Shown piece after piece: positions 1 to 11,300 of a stretch of 64,000 nt of DNA. The DNA is from Biscogniauxia marginata (lineage: Eukaryota; Ascomycota; Sordariomycetes; Xylariales; Xylariaceae), in the NCBI GenBank assembly GCA_022695795.1, contig MU404128.1, positions 62,001 through 126,000 of the forward strand. The letters are read 5' to 3'. Positions within the stretch are counted from its first letter, which is position 1. Each line of letters starts with the position of its first letter. Position numbers and translations under genes: made by a program. The notes under the pieces are model-generated. The model did not search any database. It saw only the letters and a program-made list of their open reading frames with translations, and was not told the DNA's origin.

Positions 1-2584
1 TACATGAATAATTCTATAAATCGATGCGCGGTGAACCCTGACTATAACGACAGAAACATATCAATATGAATATGAGTTTATATGTATGAAAATGGAACTA
101 TCACTTTGGAAGACCTAAGAATCATGGCTATATATACATATACATACTTATGACGTAGAAAAGTCTCATTTTAAAAGACATACAGTTATATTAGTTTTAA
201 GAATACCCTGATAGTGGCTAGCATTTCCCCATCTTCGGAGTTGAGTAGTTTCTAGTTGTGTCCTACGTTACACAGGTTTGAAATAGAATGTAGAACACAT
301 ATTATGGTCATCCTCGGGTTATGTCATAGTTTTTTATAAAAAAAATCAGAAGGCCGTACTGAAGTTCTATTACGGAGGGGCCTGTATAAGGATCAGTGGC
401 TATAATTTCTTTTTATTGACAGAGTTCAGTTACAAGTTCTAGAAAAAGTCGCGGACTAATCCTGGTAGGTTTTGTGTGTAGTCTCAAGCTCTATTAAAAA
501 ATATCATCCTCCCTTTAGTCACGGGCAACATATTAACGTTGATTATCCTATTTATAGAATTGCTTTTTTTTTTTTTTCAGAACTTACCTCTTGGCTAATA
601 AATAAACAATCCTAGCCAAAATAACAGCACCATCAAGAGCCGCATCAACTCCCGGCATGGCAATTACTATTTCGCTATCTAACCGATAGACACGACGCCA
701 ACATTTACCGCCATCGCGACACTAACAAGGATAGTTCCTTAGAAGCCTGATCCTATTCGTATCTTCTTTACCCTATTGTATATCTATTAAGCACGGGCGC
801 GAAGCCCTCTCTGGAAATTTCATCTCTATTCTTTACCCATTTACTGGCTTAGCCAATTATCCATATTGTGGTTCTGTAAGTCTTTAGGCTTCTTAACTTT
901 CGTGTACTGGCCGTGCACTGTCGTTTCAATCGGATAATACATGAAGCAGTTGAGTCGGTTATAAGTCGAGTGTCTTAGGTAATATGTCACGATGCTATGG
1001 TGACGTAAGTACCTATATACCTAGGTACATATAAATAGTCCCAAGATTCTCTATCTTGGAGAATATCTCCTCTTTAATCAATCAATACTTCACTTCACAA
1101 TTCTATTGCTGGAAATCCTTGCATAATAAGTGCCCCTTTACTTTCAACAACGATTAGCTACACGCCATTATGAGGATAATGGTCGAATCTGAGATAATCG
1201 ACTTCTTTCATTAACGCATGATCATACGATATATACTTATAACAGTTACATCAGCCACGGAGATATGACATAGAAGTACATAGTCGTATTGACTATGTCG
1301 GGTATGCGCTTGGCGCCGGTTACGAAAAAAGGAATTTAGTGATCTATATCACGCGACTCAGTAGAGGAAAAAAAATTTTATGTTAGGTATGTATAGAGAG
1401 TACTTAAAATACGTAGTATTCTAGGGACTGCCATTTACAGCATGCTAAAAAACAACAACTAGCTAACCGCACGAGATTTTGGCTAATAGTTACTCTATAA
1501 TGTTTTTTTCTCTCTCTCTCAATTGTCGTCGGAAAAGAGCGACGGCAGCTCAATAATCACGAATCAGCAAATCCAGACCAGGAGCCGCCGAAGTTTCTTA
1601 GCATCATACCATTTTATTACTCAGTGCCTAAGCCTCGGCGCTACATGAATCAACTCGGTAATGCACCTATTTTTAGGTTGGTCTTGGGTTAGAAAAGTCT
1701 GGGCAGCCTAACGCGGCGGGTTCGAAAGAGTGGACTGGGGGAGGGACATTATATCTGGTCTGGGTTTGTGGTTCTATATAAGGACTAAAATAACGTAATA
1801 AGTGTATTTTTTTTTTCTCAGACTGAAAATTTTCACACCGAGGCGATCATGGGAAGATTGGGATCTTGCCCCATCAACTCATCACTTGTCCTTGATATCT
1901 TTTGTCCCCGATGATCGGAGCGTGACTCTTCCCACGATGAACCAGCAGCTTTTTCTTCTTAAGATGGCTACGTACCGGCAGTCCCGGGTCTATAATGGCG
2001 AAGCACATCTTCCTGCGTTAACAAAGTTGCCCCTAAGTACATAGGCGGCTTGTAGACAGCCACATCGTGAATGCCGGACATGGGGGCCAGTAACGCTAAA
2101 ACTTATAATATGGGCCGCGGCAACGCAGCAGCTCGGAATGACTCTGGTAGTGAGACCACTTCATGTTAACGGCCGGGTGAGGTGAAAAGGAACCAGTGAA
2201 CCTCCTTTTGAAAAACAATCTCTAAGCTTCCTACGATGTCCGATCGCGGAAGTGTCGCGTGCCTCTTTAAAATGACCGATTCACGGATTTTCCTACCCCC
2301 CTTTCGTTGTGATATACACATTCCTTACTTTATCGAAACTTCGTAGGGGGGTTTTTTGGGTTTAGGCAAATATTGTTGTTATTAGAGTTCGGGGGCACCT
2401 TGGGGATCTTAGACCGTTGGAAGGGGGGTTTTCTTGGACTTCCACTCTCTGCAGGTCGAACGATTCTCCTCCTGTTGCAGACTGGGTTTGGAAGCCTGGT
2501 ATAGCTGCTTTGGAACACCAGCTGAGCCGAGAAGACCCCATTGAGCTCCAGCAAGCTGCTTTTCACGCCCGATCCTTAGAAACG
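1..2584. other. Intergenic region left of the AAAP transporter
   Basis: I see no supportable gene here. Open frames are short and lack recognisable protein motifs. The sequence is AT-rich with short homopolymers, including a 14-T run at 564-577 followed directly by CAG. That run looks like a 3' splice site but has no convincing exon after it. The last few hundred bases should hold the promoter and 5' UTR of the transporter that starts at 2585. Confidence 0.6.
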
Positions 2585-4133
2585 ATGACTTCAAAACAGC
2601 TTAAGGGCACTGGCGCCCCTGCCGATGTCGTGGTGTCGACGGTCACTGAAACTGCACCGGTAAAGAATTTAAGCAGAAATGACTCGTTGCCGGAACTTGC
2701 AGACAACTCTCCGTCTAGTTTCGCGAACGAAGATGGTGATGAGATTAACTATAGGTCTTTGAAGTGGTGGTATGTTCATTACTATCCTCCACTTCACCCT
2801 TGAACCAAAAAAAATTCAGGCAGCTAATCCAGTCAGGCAAGCGGGAATGGTGATGATAGCCGAGACCATCTCCCTCGGAATCCTCTCACTTCCGGCCGTC
2901 CTAGCTAACCTCGGGCTGGTGCCTGGTATCGTCCTCATCGTGGTCATGGGCATACTGTCGACGTATTCAGGGCTAGTCCTAGGCGAGTTCAGACGCCAGC
3001 ATCCCTGGGTGCAGAGTTTCGGCGACGCGGGCGAGGTTATCGGGAGGCCGCTCGGAATGGGCCGCTTCTTCCAGGAGTTCTTTGGCTGGGCGCAGACCAT
3101 CTTCCAGATTTTCGTCATGGGCAGCCACCTGCTGACTTGGACTATCTGCCTCAACACGTTGACTGATAGCTCTACATGCACAATCGTGTGGGCTTTCGTC
3201 GGCCTAGCCGTCTTTTGGTCGCTCAATTTGCCGAGGACGCTCAAAAATGCGAGCTACATGTCGATTGTCTGTGAGTACATTTGCCAGCTTGTGATTTCTT
3301 AGATAATGGTTTATCGTTAGATTACTGACGTTCATCTCCCAGCATTCCTTTCCATTTTCACTGCCGTCCTCGTGACCATGATCGACGTGGGCATCGAGCG
3401 GCCAATCGGCAGCACCAGCATCGAAGTATCGCGCCAGGTTGGCTTCACGTCAGCCTTTCTTTCGGTCACTAACATCGCCGTGGCGTTTAGCGGTCACTCC
3501 TGCTTCTTCAGCATCATCTCGGAGTTCAAAGAGCCCGTCGAATGGCCCAAAGCTCTCGCGATGTTGCAGATATGCGATACTACCATCTATCTAGTCGCTT
3601 CCGTCGTCATCTACATATATGTTGGACCCGACGTCCCGGCCCCAGCGCTCACGGCCGCCGGCTCACTCAAGGTTAGAAAGGCCATCTGGGGCATCGCTAT
3701 TCCCATGATCGTCATCGCCGGTGTTATCTACGGACACGTTGCCGCCAAGTATATATTCGTCCGGGCGTTCGCAGGCACAAAGCACATCGCGAAACGAACA
3801 AAACTGGGGACAGCAGGCTGGATTGGTATTACGATCGTTGTTTGGGTCATCGCGCTGGTGATTGCCGAGTCCATACCAGTGTTCAGTAGCTTGCTAGGGT
3901 TAGTGTGTGCGCTGTTCGCGAGTTGGTTCTCGTATGGGCTTCCTGGTATACTCTGGCTATGCATGCACCGAGGAAAATGGTTCAAGGATCGTAAGATGAT
4001 AGCCAAATTCGGAGCCAATGTGGTTTTGGTTTTGACCGGGTTGACGCTGTGTGTTCTAGGCTTATGGAGCTCTGCCGAAGCTATTCACACCGAAACAGCT
4101 ACCAGTGCCTGGACCTGTAAGAGCAATGCGTAA
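2585..4133 (+). CDS. AAAP-family amino-acid transporter (mtr-like neutral amino-acid permease)
   Basis: Secondary transporter expected to import amino acids across the plasma membrane. Three exons are deduced: 2585-2769, 2837-3270 and 3343-4133, with introns 2770-2836 (GTATGT..CAG) and 3271-3342 (GTGAGT..CAG), giving 469 residues. The first splice restores the family signature KWWQAGMVMIAE, where the polar N-terminal tail of about 60 residues meets the first membrane helix. The rest is a series of about 10-11 hydrophobic segments. ATG 2585 is the only in-frame ATG; the open frame upstream to 2417 has none. The gene converges on the Zn2Cys6 factor, 423 bp away. The family assignment is firm from sequence pattern; the substrate is inferred from the mtr-like family and is not proven. 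Confidence 0.9.
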
Positions 4134-4556
4134 CCTGAGAGCTAGCATAATATTTATGATATATTACGTCGACCCTCCCCGCCGCATTCATTGCCATATG
4201 CTCCTAGCCACCTACGACTGAAGTTATCTTTTTGTAGCTCATACTTCAATCATTTGTTCTATTTCGATGAGAACAAAGTGCAAGACAATGGTTATTATTA
4301 TGTTGATGTAATAATATATACGCATATAGAACGCCCCATAAGGCATCTTGCAGCCCCTATCAAGACCCATGCCCCTGAAAACAGAGTGTAAACATAACGA
4401 AGTTCTATAAGTCTCTCTTCATGACAGCATCATCAACACCTCAGTAGATACATATTTCTAAGACTGTAAGCCCTATTTCAAACTTGGAGTAGAAATATAC
4501 ACCGGCAAGTTCATATGATATACATAGAAGCAGATAAATGGCTGATGAATGCCTCC
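4134..4556. other. Convergent intergenic spacer
   Basis: This spacer lies between two gene 3' ends, the transporter on + and the Zn2Cys6 factor on -. It is AT-rich, as expected for two 3' UTRs with polyadenylation signals. I see no gene in it. Confidence 0.6.
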
Positions 4557-7500
4557 TCAATTACCTGGATCGACCTCGGCGCCCAGAGACGTGAAATTCA
4601 GCATGTCCTGCTCCAGAAGGCCGAGCATCTGCTGGTTGCTCTGGAACCATTCGCCCAGCAGAGCTCCCTGCTGCGGAGCGTTTTCATCATTTCCACCACC
4701 GGCCATCGGCATACCGCCTTGATGTTGCTGTTGCTGCTGTAGTTGTTGTGATGATCCATCACCACCACCACCACCATAACCTCCTGCAAACCCCGTCGCA
4801 TCCGCTGTGAACCCGATGCCCACTCCTCCGCCCCCCATCGTTGTTGCCGAAGCCGTAACTCGCATGCTCTCCGGCCCGAACCCCAGCGCCTGCACGTACA
4901 TGTCGAATTCCTGCTGTGTCTGGGTCCGGGCGTGGTCCCGACTCGACGACTTGATCTCTACGTACTTCGAGGCTACCTGGTACAGCACCTGAAGCAGGTT
5001 CTGCAGGCGCGCCGCGGCCTCGGACATCTTGGCCGGGGCGCTCAGAGACTCGACGAAGGCGCCCATGCGCTCGAGGTCCGCGCGTGACGAGTCGGGAGTT
5101 GCCGCCTCCTCGATGATGTGGCAGAAGAGGACGATCAGCGGGATAAAGGGAATGTAGAGTATCGCCCTGTTTGTCCCCCCCCTCTCCCCGGGTAATTATG
5201 TAAGTCACCGCCATATATTGTACATTATTGTCCATGTTCGTCGGGAAGACTCACCAGTGTATGTAGCTCTTCAGGATGAAAGCGTTCTGCGGTTGCATCA
5301 CGGCGATGGTTTCAAGGTGCTTGGCAACGGCCTCGCGAGCCGCCTCAATGCACTCGCTTGTGAACGAAGACTTCGATTCCCGCGGAACCGGAATGGCGCG
5401 GTAGATAAGTGTGAGGAGGGAGAAGTAGATCAATTCGGTGCTGAGAATGGTCACGGCTAGGATCTCGTTAACAGCTTCTTGCTGGTTCAAGGCTGCGGGA
5501 TGCTATCCTATTCGATCAGCCAAGTCCAAGTAATAGATTTCACATATTGTATGGTATTTGTTGTTTGAATATGTGCTCCAGCTTGATTTCGGATTTTGAT
5601 AAGTCCTTACCGTGTGCCTAGATGGCAATTCTTGTCCCATGAGAGATATCAGCTCATCGGCGAGATTCCGTGCCCGCATAGCTCGGGAATGGTCCGGCTG
5701 AGCCAGTGCTGCCGGGCTGTACAGCAGTTCGTAAGTGCGGCCCTGGATTCTGGCGATGCGAACCCAGTGGCCCCCAGAAAAATCGAACACGGCATCGGTA
5801 CCTGTCAGACTGGGGGGGATCGGTACGGTAATGTCATAGTCTTGTACTGCAGAAGGGCGTCCAAGTCTCAGCGCGAGTCCCTTCTCGAGTATGTATAACC
5901 CCCAAAAGAGGTTGCGCTTCATGTCGCGGTCGCTAGGTTTGTCTTTCTTCAGAGAATTGATGCGATGATAGCCGAGGTTCTGGCATATCTGCAGGGCGCT
6001 GGCTGAAAGCGTCCATGCCAAAGAGGGTTTCGACATTTCGACTACATAACTTGCCTGAGTAATCGAAATGATGCTTGAGTCAGCTCACGGTAGTCTCAAC
6101 GATTCTAAACACGGTAGATAGATAAGTGGTCGAGAAACCCTGACTACCCGAGAATCAAAGACTAGGACACATACCACAAAGCGTAAGGCGAGAATGTAGT
6201 CAATTGTGTTCGGAATGTGATAGCGAAATAGTGATAAGGTCGTGTCGATATTCTCGCGGCATAGCGCAGATTGTTTAGGTAGTTCATTGCGAGGTATCGT
6301 CTTGAAGATCGGCTCCTGCTCGTCTAGCACGGTCAACGCCTCAAATAGCCAGTAAAGGCCTACGTTGACGATTAAATATTCCGCATCGGTGCATTCGGGC
6401 GAGAAGTACACGCTGACCGTGTAATTCGTAAATAGCTCCGGAGAGAGGTAGTCACAGAGCCATAGTTGATTTAGTTCCGGATATTCTTGAGGCTCGTTAG
6501 AATGTCTTTAGGGTAGGTATCTAAGCTGAAAAGGAGAACATACGCCTGACTAACTGCAAGCTAGACATAGTCAGATTCACCGGAGGCATTGGACGTTCTC
6601 TGGGCTTCCCGGGCCTCTCCGGTCTGGCGTAGGTATAGGTCATATCAGAATAAGAGTTCTGGCTCTGCGCATCGACGATGCGTCGCAACGCATTGAGGGT
6701 TTCATCGACCTCGACACTGGAATCATCAGGCAGCCCAGCTCGGACAGCACGCTTGTAGAAGTTGTTGGCAAAGTCAGTATGGGCTGCCATTGATGATTCC
6801 CCCTGAAAGGTAGGACTCGACGGGCTGTTGATGTTGGAACTGAATGCAATGTTTCTATCTGGGACGTTTGCTGGGCCTGACGATGTGCTGCATACTGGTC
6901 CTTTTCTTGAGTTGTCAATATCACCTTCATTTTTCTCGCTTACGGGCACATCCGGAAAGGTCGACGTGGGATTTTTTGTGAGCGTTTGTAGCAGATGAAC
7001 GACTTGTGAAAGCCGTTCCTCAATCCGGTCGATCTTCTTTTCACTGTATTGACCTTGTCAGCGCTAAACTCCATTGTAGTGAATTGTGTGGCCTGGTTAA
7101 GATAGAAGTAGAATATTTCCTGTTGGAGTTGCTTCTATGTAACCTTTATAATACATGGGCCGGGGAGCTGGAGTACCCGGAGGGATAGTAAGGAAAACTG
7201 ACTATTGGGTGGATATGAGCACTCGTTGGCGTTTTGGCCGTAGCGGTTGAATTGTGATATAGGTACAATCAACTTTACTACGAGCACAACTGGAGCATGG
7301 CTGCGCTTTATCACAAGCAATCTATTCTATTAGTAAGTGGCTGCTTAGTATAGACTTGTAAAACCCTACGGTTAATATCTTAGATGTTACTAACTTTCTT
7401 TGCTCGGCAGGCATTACACTATCATGCCCGCGAATTGTTAGCAAGGATTTAAAGACTTGGCAGGTGTCGAATTCGGCTTATATCTTGCCTGGGAATGTGG

Positions 7501-7644
7501 CAGTAACATTTATAGATCCAGGGAGGAGGATTGGGGTGGGTAATATCTCACAGCATGTTTACCGGGGATAGGCTCTTGGTCCTGTCCACCTGCATCTACA
7601 TTGATGTTATCTCCGTTACTAGGCTCATAATCTGAGTTGTCCAT
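4557..7644 (-). CDS. Zn2Cys6 transcription factor with fungal middle-homology domain (8 exons)
   Basis: Sequence-specific nuclear transcription factor. Exons in order of translation are 7644-7552, 7418-7395, 7321-7203, 7043-6544, 6485-6175, 6054-5611, 5502-5255 and 5166-4557. All introns are GT..AG, phases agree throughout, and the protein is 782 aa. The binuclear zinc cluster is built from exons 1-3: CNACRAKK | IACDKAQPCSSC..C places Cys at 32, 35, 42, 48, 51 and 58, spacing C-x2-C-x6-C-x5-C-x2-C-x6-C. The basic linker PKRQRVLIS and the dimerisation coiled coil YEKKIDRIEERLSQVV follow across the exon 3/4 splice. The middle carries the fungal_trans region with SLAWTLSASALQICQNLGYH. The C-terminus is rich in Gly and Gln. 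It is divergent from the ABC exporter, which it plausibly regulates (inference). The exon 4/5 junction is the least certain. Confidence 0.88.
7395..7418 (-). other. 24-nt microexon encoding CNACRAKK
   Basis: Exon 2 of the Zn2Cys6 factor encodes only eight residues, among them the first two zinc ligands. It is preceded by ..GATAG and followed by donor GTTAGT. Stop codons lie in frame just upstream (TGA TAG), so the codons can only be used through splicing. Joined to its neighbours it gives the exact canonical zinc-cluster spacing, which is strong evidence that it is real. Confidence 0.85.
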
Positions 7645-8166
7645 GTCTCTCTCTGGGATCGAGCCCGGGTTTGGATGCAGAATGACCCCAAGCAGGTCTC
7701 GGCCGGGCTAGGTGATCTTCGGGTAGCCGAATCCGGCGACGGCAAACGTGAATAGTTCAAATTGAGGGTAAATTAGAATTATCCAAAGTAAAGTACGCAG
7801 GCCGGGTAGTCCGAGAGAAAGGTATTGATTAGGAGTTGTTCTACTTGTAGTCCTCTATACTAGTGTCTGTGAGCAGACCCGAGAACTCCGACGCCGAAGC
7901 ATAGTTAAGCATAGGAATTCTCGGACCAAGGATCTCTCGGGCTCCGTATCCACTCTTTATACTCTCACTCTCTCCTACTATTGGCTGATTGCACTGAATC
8001 CAAGCCTGCCTAGTAGTATTTCGCATTATTAGTACGTATAGATATCTCTCAAGCTCTCTAAAACATTAGGTACATAAGTATTTTAGAGAAAACAAAGTAT
8101 ACGAGAGCCCTACTATACTGACTGTAGTGCATTCTGTCATCGAATGATCTCGGCAGGGGTCATGTT

Positions 8167-8180
8167 CGGTTTACATACCG
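8167..8180. promoter_or_regulatory. Candidate Zn2Cys6 operator CGGT-N6-ACCG
   Basis: A perfect inverted repeat, CGGT TTACAT ACCG, lies about 78 bp upstream of the TATA-like box of the ABC exporter and 184 bp before its ATG. Inverted CGG triplets with a fixed spacer are the classic target of dimeric Zn2Cys6 proteins, and such a factor is encoded next door. The sequence is seen directly; binding is inference. Confidence 0.4.
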
Positions 8181-8257
8181 TTACGCCCCCGAGATTTTTT
8201 CCCCGGGACCAGGTTCACAAGAGACCGCCAGATTACAGAAGACATATTTTGATCTAG

Positions 8258-8265
8258 TATATAAA
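8258..8265 (+). promoter_or_regulatory. TATA-like box of the ABC exporter
   Basis: TATATAAA lies 99 bp upstream of the exporter ATG at 8364, with no ATG between that changes the start choice. The position suits a core promoter element. Confidence 0.4.
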
Positions 8266-8363
8266 TCCGTTTATTTTCTTTCACTTTTTGGAATTGATGA
8301 CACTCCAAATCACTTAAGGCTTCCATAGCCAAATCATCGGTAGTGAAGCCCCTACTTGGCAGC

Positions 8364-11300
8364 ATGACCTCGACAAAAGGGGACGATTCAGTTGCCAATG
8401 GCAATCCCGTAACGGATGTGTCCATAGATATAACGTCAAAATCGGAGGACAACTCTAAGAAAGAGACACCTGCGGGTACAAGCTTATCATCAACTGCATC
8501 TGAGCCTACGGGGGGGATAAAAGTTGATGAGGATGAGGACTCATTCACGGTGAATGCATATTTGGTACGGATTAATGCAGCTTTCCTGAGGCATTGTTGT
8601 CTCTGAACGGAAACTTATCTTACATTACTGAGAGAACGACTCCTTTTTTGTTGAAATACGTCTAATATATTGAATCTAGAGGATCTTCAGCTTCGCCCGA
8701 CCGATTGATACCGTGCTGCAATTTGTCGCCGTTGTCGCTGCTCTTGGGTCCGGTCTAGCACCGGCCCTCGTCAACCTCGTCCTAGGCCAGTTCATCACAG
8801 TTCTGACGAATTACGTCTCTGGTCAATCCACCGCTGAGTCCTTCATGAAGGATGTGAGCGAATACTGCATCCGCTTCGTCTACATAGGCGTCGGCCGCCT
8901 CGTCTTCACCTACATATACACGACGCTCTCCACATATTGTGCCTATCACATAGTGCGCAATATCCGACATCGCTACTTAAGAGCGGCCCTCAGCCAAGAA
9001 GTAGCCTTCTTCGACCAGGGAACCGCGGGCTCCATCTCGATGCAGGCCACCTCGAACGGGAACCTGATACAGTCGGGGATCGCGGAGAAGCTGGCCCTAA
9101 ACTTCCAAGCGGTTTCGACGTTCGTCGCGGCTTTCGTCGTCGCGTTCGTGACGCAGTGGAAACTGACACTCATCTTGATATGCATCGTGCCGACGCTCAT
9201 TGTCCTCATTGGGACGTTCTCCGCCCTGGAGATGAAAATCGAAATCGGCATCCTCGAGATCCTCGCAACGGCTGGTAGTTTCGCCGAGAGCCTGCTGGCC
9301 ACGCCGAAGATGACGCACGCCTTTGGTATGCAGAAGAGACTGGCAACGCAGTACGATAAATACCTCGAGGACGCGCAGCGGCAGGGGTTCAAGAAAAACC
9401 TGCTATACGGGATCCTCTTCAGCGTAGAGTACTTCGTCCAATATGCTGCTATCGGGTTGGCCTTCTGGCAGGGTGTCAAGATGCTGGTAAACGGAGAAAT
9501 AGAGGATCTGGGAGCAGTATTCACGTCAGTGTCCTACCTTACTTTGTATAGTATCATACGGCTCGTCTGGGGACAATCAACTCACCTGCGGCTATCTAGT
9601 GTGTCATTTTCGGCCATCGTCGGGACGTTCGCCATCACCTCTGTGACCCCTTTCATCAGCACCTTCAACCGGGCGGCCTCGGCTGCTTCACGGCTATTTA
9701 CTCTAATCGACCGAAAATCCGAGATAAATGCATTTGACGAGAGTGGTGAGAAGCCCGCTGGAACCCAAGGCGTAATCGATATCGAGAATGTCAGCTTTAG
9801 TTATCCATCTCGTCCAGGTGCGAAAGTCTTGCAAGACTTTTCGTTGCATGTTCCAGCCGGGAAAGTTACGGCGTTAGTGGTAAGTGGGGGAGGATATTCC
9901 CATAGAGAAATCCTACAACTATGAGTTCATTACTGATATATAGTGGGATGTTTAGGGCCCAAGTGGTTCAGGTAAAAGCACCATCGTCGGCCTTATCGAG
10001 CGGTGGTATCAGATGGACTCCGGGGCCATCAAGCTAGACGGCACTCCGATCGACAAGCTGAACCTGAACTGGCTGCGCACGAACGTCCGCCTCGTCCAGC
10101 AGGAACCGGTCCTATTCAACGGGACCGTGTTTGAGAATATCGCCAACGGACTGGTCGGCACCCCCTGGGAGCGCTCGCCGGCCGAGGAGCAGCAGCGTCG
10201 CGTCCAGGCCGCGGCCGAATTCGCGTTCGCGCACGACTTCATCGCGAAGCTGCCGGAGGGATACGCGACCCGGATCGGAGAGAAGGGGGGCCTCCTCTCC
10301 GGGGGCCAGAAGCAGCGGGTGGCGATCGCGCGCAGCATCATCTCGGAGCCCAAGGTCCTCCTGCTGGACGAAGCCACCAGCGCGCTCGATCCCCAGTCCG
10401 AGGCGGTCGTGCAGAAGGCGCTCGACAACGTCTCGAGGTCCCGCACGACCATCGTGATCGCGCACAGGCTGGCCACCGTCAAGGCGGCCGACAACATAGT
10501 GATCATGGCCCACGGTCAGATCCGCGAGCAGGGCTCCCACCGCTCCCTGCTTTCCAGGGGAGGCGCATACGCGGCTTTGGTGAAGGCCCAGGACCTCTCG
10601 GGCGAGGAACGAGACGCGGCTCCAGACCGTCGCTCCACTTCGGTCGAGGACGATGAAATGAAGCTAAGCTTGAACGCCTCGCGGCCCCAGAAGGAAGATG
10701 GCAACGTGGATCGGCAGAGCGCCGGAGTTATCCAGGAACTAGACGAGTACGGCGATTTCAAGCAGATGGGTCTAATAAACGCCGTTTGGTACCTCATCCG
10801 CGGGACTGAAGGTCTGACGTGTTACTATGCGATTGCTCTTGTGGTATGCATCCTCGCGGGTGAGTATAAGGAAAAGATCTTCAAACCCAAGACGTGCATG
10901 AGCTGACCGTTGGACAGGTGGTCAATATCCCGGCTTGGCCGTCCTGCTTGCCGGCTTTGTGAACATCTTCCAATTACCGCCCGGGGAGATAGAGAGCCGG
11001 GGGAATTTCTACGCGCTCATGTTCTTCGTCATCGGGATCGGATGTCTGCTTGTCTACTTTACCATGGGCTGGGTCTCAAACGTCGCCTCGCAATACATGA
11101 TACGAGATGTCCGCAGAAACCTCCTCACCGGCATGCTGAGACAAGATATACGGTTCTTCGACCACCCCGAGAACACCGTCGGGGCGCTCACCGGGAAGCT
11201 CGACTCCGTCGCCCAGTCTATTCTCGAGCTGATGACCATAAACATCACGATAATTCTCATAAACGTCTTCAGCATTGTGTCTTGCAGCATATTGGCAATC

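Larger units (their letters stand above)
7645..8363. promoter_or_regulatory. Divergent promoter between Zn2Cys6 factor and ABC exporter
   Basis: This 719-bp region separates the start codons of two divergently transcribed genes. It contains several CGG/CCG triplets of the kind bound by Zn2Cys6 dimers. Examples are CGG-GCT-CCG at 7938-7946 and CGGT-N6-ACCG at 8167-8180. A TATA-like TATATAAA sits at 8258-8265, about 100 bp before the exporter's ATG. A 61-codon minus-strand open frame at 7841-8026 has no recognisable content and is not called. Confidence 0.6.

Noticed and set aside
561..580. 14-T run followed by CAG, resembling a strong 3' splice site
   Set aside because: No open coding-like exon follows; probably chance in AT-rich intergenic DNA.
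7640..7740. tRNA-like B-box (GGGCTCGATCCC) on the minus strand
   Set aside because: No matching A-box, acceptor stem or plausible anticodon arm; it lies in the 5' UTR of the Zn2Cys6 gene.
8973..9524. 183-codon antisense frame inside the ABC exporter
   Set aside because: Antisense shadow of a GC-rich coding exon; the sense frame carries the conserved TMD1.
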